From Rhodococcus wratislaviensis (GTDB lineage: Bacteria; Actinomycetota; Actinomycetes; Mycobacteriales; Mycobacteriaceae): DNA of 64,000 nt. Within the stretch, counting starts at the first letter, position 1, and each line of letters begins with the position of its first letter. The stretch lies in assembly GCF_900455735.1 (NCBI RefSeq), contig NZ_UAUI01000022.1:1-64000 (forward strand). The letters run 5' to 3'. A model generated the notes under the pieces. It saw only the letters and a list, made by a program, of their open reading frames with translations. It did no database searches and had not been told where the DNA came from. A program made the position numbers and the translations under genes. This document shows, one piece after another, positions 16,793-25,429 of the stretch.

Positions 16793-19195
16793 TCAGATCG
16801 GGGGTGTCGCGCGGCCCTGCATGGCCTCCCACACCCGGGACGGGGTGAGCGGCATGTCAGCGTGCCGGACCCCGAACGGGGCGAGCGCATCCACGACCGC
16901 GTTCACCACGGCCGCGGGCGATCCGACCGTCGCGGACTCCCCGATGCCCTTCGCGCCGATGGGGTGATGCGGCGACGGGGTCACGGTGAAGCCGGTCTCG
17001 AGCTTCGGGACCTCGAGCGCGGTGGGGATCAGGTAGTCCATCAGTGACCCGCCGAGGCAGTTGCCGTCCTCGTCGAACTCGATGATCTCCATGAGCGCCA
17101 TACCGATGCCGTCGACGATGCCACCGTGGACCTGCCCCTCGATGATCATCGGGTTGATGCGCGTGCCGCAGTCGTCGACGGCGAGGAACCGCCGCACCTT
17201 CACCACGGCGGTCCCGGGGTCGACGTCGACGACGCAGAAGTACGCGCCGTAGGGGTACGTCAGATTCTCGGGGTTGTAGCAGATCTGCGCGTCGAGTCCA
17301 CCCTCGATGCCCTCCGGCAGGTCGCCGGCGCCGTGAGCCCGCATCGCGATGTCCTGGATGGTCACCTTCGCCGTGGGGTCACCCTTCACATGGAATTCGC
17401 CCTTCTCCCATTCCAGATCCGCGACCGAGGCCTCGAGCATCCCGGACGCGATGATCTTCGCCTTGTCCCGCACCTTGCGGGCCACCAGCGCCGCGGCCGC
17501 CCCCGACACCGGCGTCGACCGGCTGCCGTACGTGCCGAGCCCGAACGGCGTGTTGTCGGTGTCGCCGTGCACGACGTCGATGTCGTCCGGCGGTATCCCG
17601 AGTTCCTCCGCCACGATCTGCGCGAACGTCGTCTCGTGACCCTGCCCCTGGGTCTGCACCGACAACCGGAGGACAGCTTTCCCGGTGGGATGCACGCGCA
17701 GTTCGCACCCGTCGGCCATGCCCAGGCCGAGGATGTCCATGTCCTTCCGGGGGCCCGCGCCGACGGCCTCGGTGAAGAACGACATACCGATCCCCATCAG
17801 CTCCCCGCGCTCGCGGCGTTCCCGCTGCTCCTCCCGCAACTGCTGGTAGCCGATCATGTCCATGGCCTTGCGCATGGTGGTCTCGTAGTCACCCGAGTCG
17901 TACACCCACCCCGTCTTGCTGGTGTACGGGAACTGTTCCGGCCTCAGCAGATTCTTCAGCCGAAGCTCCGCCGGATCCATCTTCAGATCGAACGCCAGGC
18001 AGTCGACGAGCCGCTCGACCAGATACACCGCCTCGGTGATGCGGAACGAGCAGGCGTACGCCACCCCGCCGGGCGCCTTGTTGGTGTAGACGGCTGTCAT
18101 CGCGCAGTGCGCGGCCTCGATGTCGTAGCTGCCGGTGAAGACGCCGAAGAAACCGGCCGGATACTTCACCGGGGCTGCCGTGCCGTTGAAGGCTCCGTGA
18201 TCGGCCAGCACCTTCGTGCGGATCGCGAGCATCTTGCCCTCTTTGGTCGCGGCGATCTCACCGACCATGATGTAGTCGCGGGCGAACCCGGTGCTCATCA
18301 GGTTCTCGCTGCGGTCCTCCATCCACTTCACCGGTTTGCCGGTCACCAGTGACGCGACGATGGCGCACACGTATCCCGGGTAGATCGGGACCTTGTTGCC
18401 GAAGCCCCCGCCGATGTCCGGGGACACCACCCGGATCTTGTGCTCCGGGATCCCCGAGACCAGGGCGTAGACCGTCCGGTGTGCGTGCGGGGCCTGCGAG
18501 GTGGAGTACAGCGTCAGCTTGCCGGACACCCGGTCGACGTCCGCGATCGCACCGCACGTCTCCATCGGCGCGGGATGCACCCGGGGGTAGACGATCTCCT
18601 GCTTCGCCACCACGTCCGCCCTCGCGAACACGGCATCGGTCGCGGCGGCATCGCCTGTCTCCCAGTCGAAGCAGTGATTGTCCGTCTTGCCTTCGAGGTC
18701 GTCGCGGATCACCGGCGCATCGGGCGAGAGCGCGGCGCGCGCGTCGACGACGGGATCGAGCATGTCGTACTCGACGTCGATCAGTTCCAGCGCGTCGCGG
18801 GCCGAATAGCGGTCCTCGGCGATGACGAACGCGACCTCCTGGCCCTGGAACCGCACCTTGTCGGTGGCCAGCACGGCCTGCACGTCGTTGGACAGCGTCG
18901 GCATCCATGCGAGGTTCTTCGCGGCGAGGTCGGCCCCCGTCACCACTGCCGTCACCTTCGGGTGTTCCTGTGCCGCAGTGGTATCGATGCTCACGATCCG
19001 CGCGTGCGCGACCGGCGACCGCAGGATCGCCAGGTGCAGCATGCCGGGGAGCGTGATGTCGTCGACGTAATTTCCGAGCCCCCGGATGAAGCGGGGATCC
19101 TCCTTGCGCAGCATGCGGCCGTGGCCGCAGGGTTTCTTGTCGTTGTCGACGACGTCGGCGTCGCCCGACGGCGGACGGGATTCGACGGTGGTCAT
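16793..19195 (-). CDS. coxL: Aerobic CO dehydrogenase large subunit, form I (CoxL)
   Basis: This is the 800-aa molybdenum-binding subunit of aerobic carbon monoxide dehydrogenase, which oxidises CO with water to CO2 and passes electrons through CoxS and CoxM to the quinone pool. The decisive feature is the active-site loop AYACSFR at 379-385. The form I signature is AYxCSFR, whose Cys (here Cys382) carries the Mo-S-Cu bridge; form II enzymes have AYxGAGR. GGGFGNK (262-268) and the C-terminal GAKGIGESATVG are the usual Moco and catalytic-Glu segments. ATG at 19195 overlaps the coxS stop (ATGA). It follows coxM and coxS. This is strong evidence for CO scavenging rather than a generic hydroxylase. 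Confidence 0.96.
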   Translation of the reverse strand: MTTVESRPPSGDADVVDNDKKPCGHGRMLRKEDPRFIRGLGNYVDDITLPGMLHLAILRSPVAHARIVSIDTTAAQEHPKVTAVVTGADLAAKNLAWMPTLSNDVQAVLATDKVRFQGQEVAFVIAEDRYSARDALELIDVEYDMLDPVVDARAALSPDAPVIRDDLEGKTDNHCFDWETGDAAATDAVFARADVVAKQEIVYPRVHPAPMETCGAIADVDRVSGKLTLYSTSQAPHAHRTVYALVSGIPEHKIRVVSPDIGGGFGNKVPIYPGYVCAIVASLVTGKPVKWMEDRSENLMSTGFARDYIMVGEIAATKEGKMLAIRTKVLADHGAFNGTAAPVKYPAGFFGVFTGSYDIEAAHCAMTAVYTNKAPGGVAYACSFRITEAVYLVERLVDCLAFDLKMDPAELRLKNLLRPEQFPYTSKTGWVYDSGDYETTMRKAMDMIGYQQLREEQRERRERGELMGIGMSFFTEAVGAGPRKDMDILGLGMADGCELRVHPTGKAVLRLSVQTQGQGHETTFAQIVAEELGIPPDDIDVVHGDTDNTPFGLGTYGSRSTPVSGAAAALVARKVRDKAKIIASGMLEASVADLEWEKGEFHVKGDPTAKVTIQDIAMRAHGAGDLPEGIEGGLDAQICYNPENLTYPYGAYFCVVDVDPGTAVVKVRRFLAVDDCGTRINPMIIEGQVHGGIVDGIGMALMEIIEFDEDGNCLGGSLMDYLIPTALEVPKLETGFTVTPSPHHPIGAKGIGESATVGSPAAVVNAVVDALAPFGVRHADMPLTPSRVWEAMQGRATPPI

Positions 19196-19776
19196 GATGC
19201 ACTTCCGGTGGTCGCGTGTTCCTCGACTGTCATCGGTGCGCCCTCGGCGCCCCGTGTCTTGTCCTCCTGGACCTCCGCGTCGAAGTCGCCGGCCGGTTCC
19301 GGCTCGGCGGCCTCGCCCGCCCGATGATCCGCCGCCCACTGGATCGAGCGCACGATCGTGGTGTATCCGGTGCAGCGGCAGATCTGCCCGGAGATCGCTT
19401 CCCGGATGGTGGCCTCGTCCGGGCTCGCCTCCCGGTCGAGCAGTGCTCGCGCCGTCATCATCATGCCGGGGGTGCAGAACCCGCACTGCAGTCCGTGGCA
19501 CTGCATGAAGCCCTGCTGGACGGGATCGAGTTCGCCGTCGTGTTCGAGGCCCTCGACCGTGCGGACGTCGTGCCCGCCCGCCATCGCGGCGAGCATCGTG
19601 CACGACTTCACCGGATCGCCGTCCACGGTGACGACGCAGGTACCGCAGTTGCTGGTGTCGCAGCCCCAATGGGTCCCGGTCAGGCCCAGCTGGTCGCGGA
19701 GGAAATGGACCAGCAGCACGCGCGGTTCCACCTCGGCGCTCACTGCCTCACCGTTGACGGTCATGTTCACCTGCAT
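19192..19776 (-). CDS. coxS: CO dehydrogenase small [2Fe-2S] subunit (CoxS)
   Basis: This is the 194-aa iron-sulfur subunit. The N-terminal plant-ferredoxin-type cluster is bound by Cys39, Cys44, Cys47 and Cys59 (GCDTSNCGTC). The second cluster is bound by Cys98, Cys101, Cys133 and Cys135 (CGFCTPG and CRCTGY). It carries electrons from the molybdenum site in CoxL to FAD in CoxM. Beyond about residue 155 there is an acidic tail of about 40 residues that is longer than in typical CoxS (around 160 aa); its role is unknown. The gene starts 2 bp after the coxM stop and overlaps coxL by 4 bp. Confidence 0.95.
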   Translation of the reverse strand: MQVNMTVNGEAVSAEVEPRVLLVHFLRDQLGLTGTHWGCDTSNCGTCVVTVDGDPVKSCTMLAAMAGGHDVRTVEGLEHDGELDPVQQGFMQCHGLQCGFCTPGMMMTARALLDREASPDEATIREAISGQICRCTGYTTIVRSIQWAADHRAGEAAEPEPAGDFDAEVQEDKTRGAEGAPMTVEEHATTGSAS

Positions 19777-19778
19777 GG

Positions 19779-20684
19779 CTATGCCTCTTCTCCGGTCGGC
19801 TCGTGCTCCACGTCGCTGCGGAGCACCCGGTCGACCGCTGTACGGAGTGTGCGGATCGTGAGTTCGGATGCGAGATGGCGTTTGTAGTCGACGGTGCCGC
19901 GTGCGTCGGCGACGGGCTCGCAGGCCTGCGCGGCCATCCGCCCGGCCTGGGCGAACGCCTCCTCCGATGGAGGCCGTCCGGTCAGGTAGTCGGCGACATC
20001 CGAGAGTCCGGACGGATCCGGGTTGACGGCGGTCAGTCCGACCGCTGCCCGGGCGATCTCGCCGCCCTCCACCGTGACGGCCGCTCCGGCCGCGGTGACC
20101 GCCCAATCTCCGGTCCGCCGTTCGACCTTGGCGTACGCGCTGGAGCTGTGGCCGTGGACCGGTATCACGATCTCGATGAGCATCTCGTTGTGTGCGAGCG
20201 CCGTCTCGTACGGTCCGACGAGGAACTCGGACATGGGGATCTCGCGGCGTCCGCCCGGCCCGCGCACCACGCAGGTGGCGTCGAGAACAGCGCAGACAGT
20301 GGTGAGGTCCTCGGCCGGATCCGCCTGGCACAGCGATCCGCCGATGGTTCCGCGGTTGCGGACCACCGGGTCGGCGATCACCTTCTCCGCGTCGCGGAAG
20401 AGGGGGAACGCCGCCGCGAGTTCATCCGATTCGAGAAGCCGGCGGTGCCGTGTCATCGCACCGATCCGCAGCCTCGACCGCTCGGTCGTGATGTAGCCGA
20501 GTTCGCCCTCGAGGTCATTGATGTCGATGAGGTACTCGGGGTTGGCGAGGCGAAGTTTCATCATGGGGAGCAGGCTGTGGCCGCCTGCGACGAGTCGGGC
20601 TTCGTCGCCCAGCCGGTCGAGCAGGGCGATGGCGTCCTCGACGCCCGTGGCCCTCTCGTATTCGAAGGATCCTGGTACTTGCAT
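19779..20684 (-). CDS. coxM: CO dehydrogenase medium FAD subunit (CoxM)
   Basis: This is the 301-aa flavoprotein subunit of the CO dehydrogenase heterohexamer. The FAD-binding motifs AGGHSLLP (33-40) and TIGGS (113-117) are intact, followed by QADPAEDL. Length and motif spacing are normal for the family. The ATG at 20684 is immediately preceded by a perfect 16-bp palindrome, TGTGA-N6-TCACA, that also contains the AGG ribosome-binding stretch. It is the first structural gene of a seven-gene run (coxM-S-L, XdhC-YHS, coxD, coxG, coxE) with gaps of 29 bp or less. The 76 bp upstream, after the XdhC gene, is the best place for the operon promoter. Confidence 0.95.
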   Translation of the reverse strand: MQVPGSFEYERATGVEDAIALLDRLGDEARLVAGGHSLLPMMKLRLANPEYLIDINDLEGELGYITTERSRLRIGAMTRHRRLLESDELAAAFPLFRDAEKVIADPVVRNRGTIGGSLCQADPAEDLTTVCAVLDATCVVRGPGGRREIPMSEFLVGPYETALAHNEMLIEIVIPVHGHSSSAYAKVERRTGDWAVTAAGAAVTVEGGEIARAAVGLTAVNPDPSGLSDVADYLTGRPPSEEAFAQAGRMAAQACEPVADARGTVDYKRHLASELTIRTLRTAVDRVLRSDVEHEPTGEEA

Positions 20685-20700
20685 TGTGACCTACCTCACA
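20685..20700 (-). promoter_or_regulatory. CRP/FNR-type palindrome abutting coxM
   Basis: The sequence TGTGACCTACCTCACA is a perfect inverted repeat of TGTGA around six bases. It equals the consensus established for mycobacterial CRP (TGTGA-N6-TCACA). It ends one base before the coxM ATG and covers its ribosome-binding stretch. Binding here would be expected to block transcription or initiation unless the promoter lies further upstream and the site acts differently. This would be a plausible carbon- or energy-status control of CO oxidation. The regulator identity is inference. Confidence 0.55.
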
Positions 20701-20760
20701 AATGTGGATGCTCTCAGCCTCCGCAAGAACCGGTGGTCCGTCAACCCCGGGTGAACCGCC

Positions 20761-21903
20761 CTAGTCGACGCAGGAATCGACGGGTTCCTCGTGGTGGATC
20801 CGGCCGCTCGACTCCGCGAGCGGGCGCCCCGTGCCACCCCACCGGCGGGCGATGATCTCGGCGGCGATGGACACCGCCGTCTCTTCGGGTGTCCGGGCGC
20901 CGATGTCCAGGCCGATGGGACTCGACAACCGGTCGAGCTCGGTGTCGGTCAGGCCGACCTCGCGCAGGCGTTCGCGCCGATCCAGGTCCGTTCTGCGTGA
21001 TCCCATGGCGCCGATGTACGCGACGTCCGGGAGGCGCAGCGCCGTCTCGAGGAGAGGGACGTCGAACTTGGGGTCGTGGGTGAGCACGCAGATCACGGTC
21101 CGGCCGTCGATGGCCCGGGCCTCGGCCTGGGCGGCGAGATACCGGTGCGGCCAGTCGACCACCACCTCGTCGGCCGTCGGGAATCGGGCGTGCGTCGCGA
21201 ACACCGGACGGGCGTCGCAGACCGTCACCCGGTATCCCATGAAGGCGCCCTGCCGGGCCACCGCGGCGGCGAAGTCGATGGCCCCGAACACGAGCATGCG
21301 CGGTCTCGGCGCGTAACTGGCGACGAACACCTCCATGCCCTCGCCGCGACGCTGACCGTCGGTGCCGTACGTCAGCACCGTGCTGCCGCCCGCCGCGAGG
21401 AGGCCCCGCGCGTCGTCGGTGACCGCGGAATCAGCACGGTCCGAGCCGAGCGAACCGCTCACGTGCTCGGGCCGGACGACCAGCCGCCGCCCCACCCGAG
21501 CCGCATCGGGATGCGCCACGACGGTGGCCACCGCGACCGGCCGGTGGTTCTCGATGTCCCCGGCGATCTCACCGAGTTCCGGAAAATTGTCCCGCGAGAC
21601 GGGCTCGACGAAGATGTCGATGATTCCACCGCAGGTGAGACCCACCTCGAACGCGTTCTCGTCGCTGATCCCGTACCGCTGCAGCACCGGCGTGCCGGAC
21701 GCCGTGACCTCCGATGCGAGTTCGTAGACCGCTCCCTCGACGCACCCGCCGGACACCGAACCGGACGCGCTGCCGTCGGGCGCCACGACCATCGACGCCC
21801 CCGGCGGTCGCGGCGCGGAACGGAACGTGCGGACCACGGTTCCGACACCCGCCGTCCCACCCGCGGTCCACACCGCCACCAGGTCCGCCAGCACGTCGCG
21901 CAT
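20761..21903 (-). CDS. XdhC/CoxF-family molybdoenzyme maturation protein
   Basis: A 380-aa XdhC-family protein. The N-terminal XdhC/CoxI domain has GSVSGGCVEGAVY, and CGG appears in LTCGGIIDIFVEP. The C-terminal Rossmann XdhC domain runs from MLVFGAIDFAAAVARQGAFM to PIGLDIGARTPEETAVSIAAE. Such proteins bind the molybdopterin cofactor and hand it to the large subunit. The ATG at 21903 is preceded by GGAAGGG; an in-frame GTG at 21909 is an alternative. It lies immediately upstream of coxM but is separated from it by 76 bp containing the CRP-like palindrome, so it may be an independent unit. This locus therefore has two XdhC-type genes, one on each side of coxMSL. Confidence 0.87.
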   Translation of the reverse strand: MRDVLADLVAVWTAGGTAGVGTVVRTFRSAPRPPGASMVVAPDGSASGSVSGGCVEGAVYELASEVTASGTPVLQRYGISDENAFEVGLTCGGIIDIFVEPVSRDNFPELGEIAGDIENHRPVAVATVVAHPDAARVGRRLVVRPEHVSGSLGSDRADSAVTDDARGLLAAGGSTVLTYGTDGQRRGEGMEVFVASYAPRPRMLVFGAIDFAAAVARQGAFMGYRVTVCDARPVFATHARFPTADEVVVDWPHRYLAAQAEARAIDGRTVICVLTHDPKFDVPLLETALRLPDVAYIGAMGSRRTDLDRRERLREVGLTDTELDRLSSPIGLDIGARTPEETAVSIAAEIIARRWGGTGRPLAESSGRIHHEEPVDSCVD

Positions 21904-21928
21904 CAGCACCCTTCCCGCTCGAGTCCGA

Positions 21929-21941
21929 CGTGTGATACACG
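21929..21941. promoter_or_regulatory. Inverted repeat upstream of the XdhC gene
   Basis: CGTGT-GAT-ACACG is a 5+3+5 inverted repeat in the 51 bp between the monooxygenase stop (21955) and the XdhC start (21903), both on the minus strand. Its place, 25 bp before the start codon, fits an operator. No regulator can be assigned from the sequence. Confidence 0.3.
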
Positions 21942-21954
21942 CTCAGCTACAAGC

Positions 21955-23763
21955 TTATTCCGCCGAGGCGAGTTTGGCCCGGGAGACGGGAACCTCGACC
22001 TCGACCGGCGCCAGCGGGAACGGGGGCGTGCCCACCCCGGCTATCCGGTAGTGGCCCCACGGGTCGCGCTCGGCGAGGGCGGCGGGCACTTCGGGACCGT
22101 CCCCGATCGTGAGGAACAGCGGGGTGCGGTTGCGCTGCTTCGCCGCGTCGACGCCGTCGCCGACGACGCGGCCGTACCAGTGGTAGAGACCGTCCAGCGG
22201 TTCGATGTGACCGTTCAGGAAGACCTCGACGGGCACGGTCAGGTCGCCGGACGTGAGCACGCCGGGCCCGCTGTACTCGGTGTCGTCCTCGCGCTCCGCG
22301 AACGAACTCAGCTCGAAGTGCCGGTCGTCGGGGGTGCGCATCCGCCGCCAGTAGGACACGCTCGACCCCGGCCACGCAGCCCGATTGTGGCCGGTGGAAT
22401 CGAGGTACCAGCTGTCGCACCCACCCGAATTCCACACCGAGCCCGCGAGTTTGCGGTGGACCACCCGGTTGAATTCGCGCTGCGCGCCCGCACGCACCTC
22501 GATCCGCGTCGCGTCGCGCTTCTTCATCAGCGCCAGGCATCGGGTGATGTAATGCGCCTGGGCCTCGATGACGAAGACGATCGACTGATTGCCGCCACCG
22601 GAATTCGGCCCCATCATGAGGAAGAAGTTCGGAAACCCCGCGACCGCGACACCCAGGTACGCCTCCATGCCGTCGCGCCAGGCCCGCTGGATCGTCAGCC
22701 CGCGCCGGCCGACGATGTGCTCGTTCTCGAACCGGTCGCCGACCGCGAACCCCGTGCCGTAGACGATGACGTCCGCCTCGTGCACCGTTCCGTCCTCGGT
22801 GCGGATCCCGCACTCGGTGATCTCCGAGATACCCGAGGTGACCAGATCGACGTCTTCACGCTGCAGGGCGGGGTAGAAATTGCTGGACACCAGAATTCGC
22901 TTGCACCCGATGGTGTAGTCGGGAGTCAGGGTGGCACGCAGTGCGGGGTCGCGCACCTGTCTGCGCAGCAGCCCCCGGGCAGCCGACTCCAGCACCGTCA
23001 TCAGTCGTGGGTGCAGGAAACCGGCGATCAACGATTCGTGGCTCCAGTAGATCGCGCCGCGGTAGGCCTTCTGGGCACCGGGCACTGCGTGGAACACCGC
23101 CTTCTCACCGGCGGTGATCGGGCGGTCCAGCTTCGGCAGGATCCAGTGGGGTGTCCGCTGGAAGACGTCGACGTGCGCCGCCTCCTTCGCCACCTCGGGA
23201 ACGAACTGCACGGCGCTCGCCCCGGTGCCGACGACCGCCACCCGCTTGCCGGTCAGGTCGACCGCGTGATCCCACTCGGCGGAATGGAATGCCGGTCCGG
23301 AAAACGACTCCCGGCCGGGGAAGTCGGGAATGCTGGGTTTGTGCAGCGGTCCCGGACCCGCGACGACGATTCGCGGGTGATAGACGGAACCCGACCGAGT
23401 CTCCACCCGCCACCGGTCCGTTCCCTCGTCGAAGTCGTAGGAGATCACCTCGGAGCCGAACCGGATGTGTGATGCCAGATCGTAGTCGCGGACCACCCTC
23501 TCGATGTAGTCGAGAATCTCGGGCTGCCGCGCGTACATCCGGGTCCATTTACGGTTGGGCGCGAAGGAGAACGAATACATCAGCGACATCACGTCGCAGC
23601 CACATCCCGGATACGTGTTCTCCCGCCACGTTCCGCCCACCCGATCGGCCTTCTCGAGAACGACGAAGTTCTCCCCCGCCTCCTTCAGCTTGATCGCCAT
23701 ACACAATCCGGCGAATCCGGTGCCGACGACGAGGACGTCCGGCTCGGAGGTCCCCGGTGTCAC
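21955..23763 (-). CDS. Flavin-containing Baeyer-Villiger-type monooxygenase
   Basis: A 602-aa FAD/NADPH monooxygenase. The first Rossmann motif GTGFAG is at 14-19, the second, GTGASA, at 179-184, and between them lies FSGPAFHSAEWD (154-165), a good match to the Baeyer-Villiger fingerprint FxGxxxHxxxW(P/D). The expected reaction is insertion of oxygen into a ketone or oxidation of a heteroatom, with NADPH and O2. The GTG start at 23763 overlaps the stop of the diiron oxygenase gene (GTGA). Both are therefore one operon controlled from the promoter facing the divergent TetR gene. The long frame upstream is a shadow of the oxygenase gene. The substrate is unknown, but a two-step oxidation with its partner is likely. 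Confidence 0.9.
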   Translation of the reverse strand: MTPGTSEPDVLVVGTGFAGLCMAIKLKEAGENFVVLEKADRVGGTWRENTYPGCGCDVMSLMYSFSFAPNRKWTRMYARQPEILDYIERVVRDYDLASHIRFGSEVISYDFDEGTDRWRVETRSGSVYHPRIVVAGPGPLHKPSIPDFPGRESFSGPAFHSAEWDHAVDLTGKRVAVVGTGASAVQFVPEVAKEAAHVDVFQRTPHWILPKLDRPITAGEKAVFHAVPGAQKAYRGAIYWSHESLIAGFLHPRLMTVLESAARGLLRRQVRDPALRATLTPDYTIGCKRILVSSNFYPALQREDVDLVTSGISEITECGIRTEDGTVHEADVIVYGTGFAVGDRFENEHIVGRRGLTIQRAWRDGMEAYLGVAVAGFPNFFLMMGPNSGGGNQSIVFVIEAQAHYITRCLALMKKRDATRIEVRAGAQREFNRVVHRKLAGSVWNSGGCDSWYLDSTGHNRAAWPGSSVSYWRRMRTPDDRHFELSSFAEREDDTEYSGPGVLTSGDLTVPVEVFLNGHIEPLDGLYHWYGRVVGDGVDAAKQRNRTPLFLTIGDGPEVPAALAERDPWGHYRIAGVGTPPFPLAPVEVEVPVSRAKLASAE

Positions 23764-24656
23764 AGGAATCCCCCGCGCCGCCACAGCGCGCGGGAGGTCG
23801 CTCGCATCAGGCCGTTCTCCTCGAGGAACGCGGCCAGCGACTCGAACCCGCGGCGTTGATTTTCGCGAAAATTCGGGTTTGCCAGTGCCTGTCGACGCGC
23901 CTCCTTCGCATCCAGTCCGGCCCGCTCGTACATGGCCGGGTTGGTGAACAGCCGCTGGAACAGCGGGCCGCCGACCCCCTGCAGCGTTCCGACCCACAGC
24001 CTGTCGATCCGGTGGCCTTCCGCGACACGGCGACGCACCCCCTCGCGCGCGAATCGGATGTGCCGGGATTCCTCGGTGACGTGGATCCGCATCAGCCGGG
24101 AAATCATCGGCTGCAACTGCGGGTCCTCGAGGACGCGCCGCTGCGTGGCGTCGAAGATCTCCTCGCCGATGAGCGCGGCCACCCACAGCATGGTTCCGCG
24201 AAATGTCTTGGGCAGCACGTTGACCACGACAGCCTGATACCACCGGAGCTGGAACGGCTTGGCGCCCATCTGCTCGATGGCACGTCCGAACATCGTCATG
24301 TGCCTGCACTCGTCACCCATCTCGGTGAGCATGTACCGGGTGTGCAGCGAGCTCGGATCGTTGTGCAGCAGCGCGCGTAGGAGCGCCTGGTTGAGGATGT
24401 TCTCGAACCAGATTCCGACGCTGAGGATGTTGGCCGACTCTTGCCGGGACAGCTCGATACGCTGCGCCTCGCTCATCCGGTCCCACATCTCGGTTCCCCA
24501 CAGGGACAGGACCTGCGGCGGCAGGAAGTACTTGCCGTCGTCGAGGGGCGCGTCCCAGTCGATGTCGACGACGGGAGCGTACGAGCGCTTGACGGAGCCT
24601 GCGAGGAGCCTGCCGGCGACTTCCTCCCGGTCGATCGTGTGTGAACGCTGAGACAT
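23760..24656 (-). CDS. AurF-like diiron oxygenase (ferritin-like fold)
   Basis: This 298-aa all-helical protein has carboxylate-bridged diiron ligand motifs: Glu116 and His119 in EMGDECRHM, Glu165/166 in LIGEEIFDA, and Glu195/196 with His199 in TEESRHIRF. These patterns fit the AurF/p-aminobenzoate N-oxygenase-like family (PF11583), which oxygenates amines or other substrates using O2. ATG at 24656 has GAAGGGA upstream; longer in-frame starts are unsupported. It is the first gene of a two-gene operon with the Baeyer-Villiger monooxygenase, divergent from a TetR regulator. The operon may act on an imported compound or secondary metabolite, but nothing in the sequence fixes the substrate. Confidence 0.78.
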   Translation of the reverse strand: MSQRSHTIDREEVAGRLLAGSVKRSYAPVVDIDWDAPLDDGKYFLPPQVLSLWGTEMWDRMSEAQRIELSRQESANILSVGIWFENILNQALLRALLHNDPSSLHTRYMLTEMGDECRHMTMFGRAIEQMGAKPFQLRWYQAVVVNVLPKTFRGTMLWVAALIGEEIFDATQRRVLEDPQLQPMISRLMRIHVTEESRHIRFAREGVRRRVAEGHRIDRLWVGTLQGVGGPLFQRLFTNPAMYERAGLDAKEARRQALANPNFRENQRRGFESLAAFLEENGLMRATSRALWRRGGFL

Positions 24657-24695
24657 CGCTGTTCCCTTCGTCGAGCGCGATTCCATCTCGTTGCC

Positions 24696-24761
24696 GTTTA
24701 TAGGTAAAACGTAAACCCGGGTGTGACGTAGGTCAATGGTTATCTGTGACTCGAATTCACA
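24696..24761. promoter_or_regulatory. Divergent promoter region with three inverted repeats (TetR operators?)
   Basis: The 155 bp between the diiron oxygenase and TetR genes is AT-rich for this genome and contains GTTTA-N11-TAAAC (24696-24716), TGAC-N4-GTCA (24724-24735) and TGTGA-N7-TCACA (24745-24761). These are suitable operators for the adjacent TetR protein. The last also resembles a CRP site with one extra spacer base. Which of them is functional cannot be told from the sequence. Confidence 0.45.
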
Positions 24762-24811
24762 TTTGCGGCTTCTGTTTGCGCCCACCCCACCCGACCAGCA
24801 CAATCAGGGCC

Positions 24812-25429
24812 GTGAGGACGCGGCCGACGACACCGACCCCCGGCGAACTCCGGGAACGGATCCTCGATGCGGCCGAAGAGTGCCTGATCGAACTCGGGTA
24901 CAGCACCCGGCTCCACGCGGTCATCGCCGAGCGGGCGGGACTGTCCCGGCCCACGCTCTACAAACACGTCGGCGACCAGTCCGCCATCCTCGAGGCCCTC
25001 TTCCAGCGGGAGATCTCCCGGTTCTTCGTCGTGCTGGACCCGGTGTTGCGGGGACGGCAGAGCCAACTCCAGGTGCGATTCGTCGACGCCGTCGTGTTCG
25101 CCGTCCAGTACGCACGCGGACACCGGTTGCTGCAGAAGGGTTTGCGCGACGACCCCGAGGTGGTGCTTCCCTGGTTCACGGTCAAGGCGAAGCCGATGAT
25201 CGAACTCGGGGCGCAACTGCTGACCCCCCACTTCGAGCGCCTGTTCTCCCGCGAGCAGCTGTCGGGCGTGAGCTCCACCGCCATCTCCGAGTGGGCGTTC
25301 CGCATCATCGGCTCGCTCATCACCACGGAGGGGATCGTGGACACGTCCGACGAGCGGGCTCTGCGCGAGTTCGTCCGGTCCCTGCTGTCGATCGCGTTCA
25401 TGCCGCAACCGGACATTCATATTCCTTGA
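24812..25429 (+). CDS. TetR-family transcriptional regulator
   Basis: This is a 205-aa regulator with an N-terminal TetR helix-turn-helix (RERILDAAEECLIELGYS through RAGLSRPTLYKHVGDQSAIL, residues about 13-60) and a C-terminal ligand-binding domain. The GTG at 24812 is preferred because an ATG at 24746 would place the start inside the divergent operator region and add an atypical N-terminus. Its ribosome-binding site is weak. It is transcribed divergently from the diiron oxygenase/monooxygenase operon. It is therefore the probable repressor of that operon and of itself. Confidence 0.85.
   Translation: MRTRPTTPTPGELRERILDAAEECLIELGYSTRLHAVIAERAGLSRPTLYKHVGDQSAILEALFQREISRFFVVLDPVLRGRQSQLQVRFVDAVVFAVQYARGHRLLQKGLRDDPEVVLPWFTVKAKPMIELGAQLLTPHFERLFSREQLSGVSSTAISEWAFRIIGSLITTEGIVDTSDERALREFVRSLLSIAFMPQPDIHIP

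Noticed and set aside
19777-20331. Upstream extension of the coxS frame
   Set aside because: It overlaps coxM out of frame; ATG 19776 gives the expected CoxS N-terminus.
23764-24309. Upstream extension of the Baeyer-Villiger monooxygenase frame
   Set aside because: It overlaps the diiron oxygenase coding sequence, and the GTG at 23763 gives a full Rossmann N-terminus.
24745-24761. CRP site before the diiron oxygenase operon
   Set aside because: The TGTGA and TCACA half-sites are spaced by seven rather than six bases, so a TetR operator is more likely.
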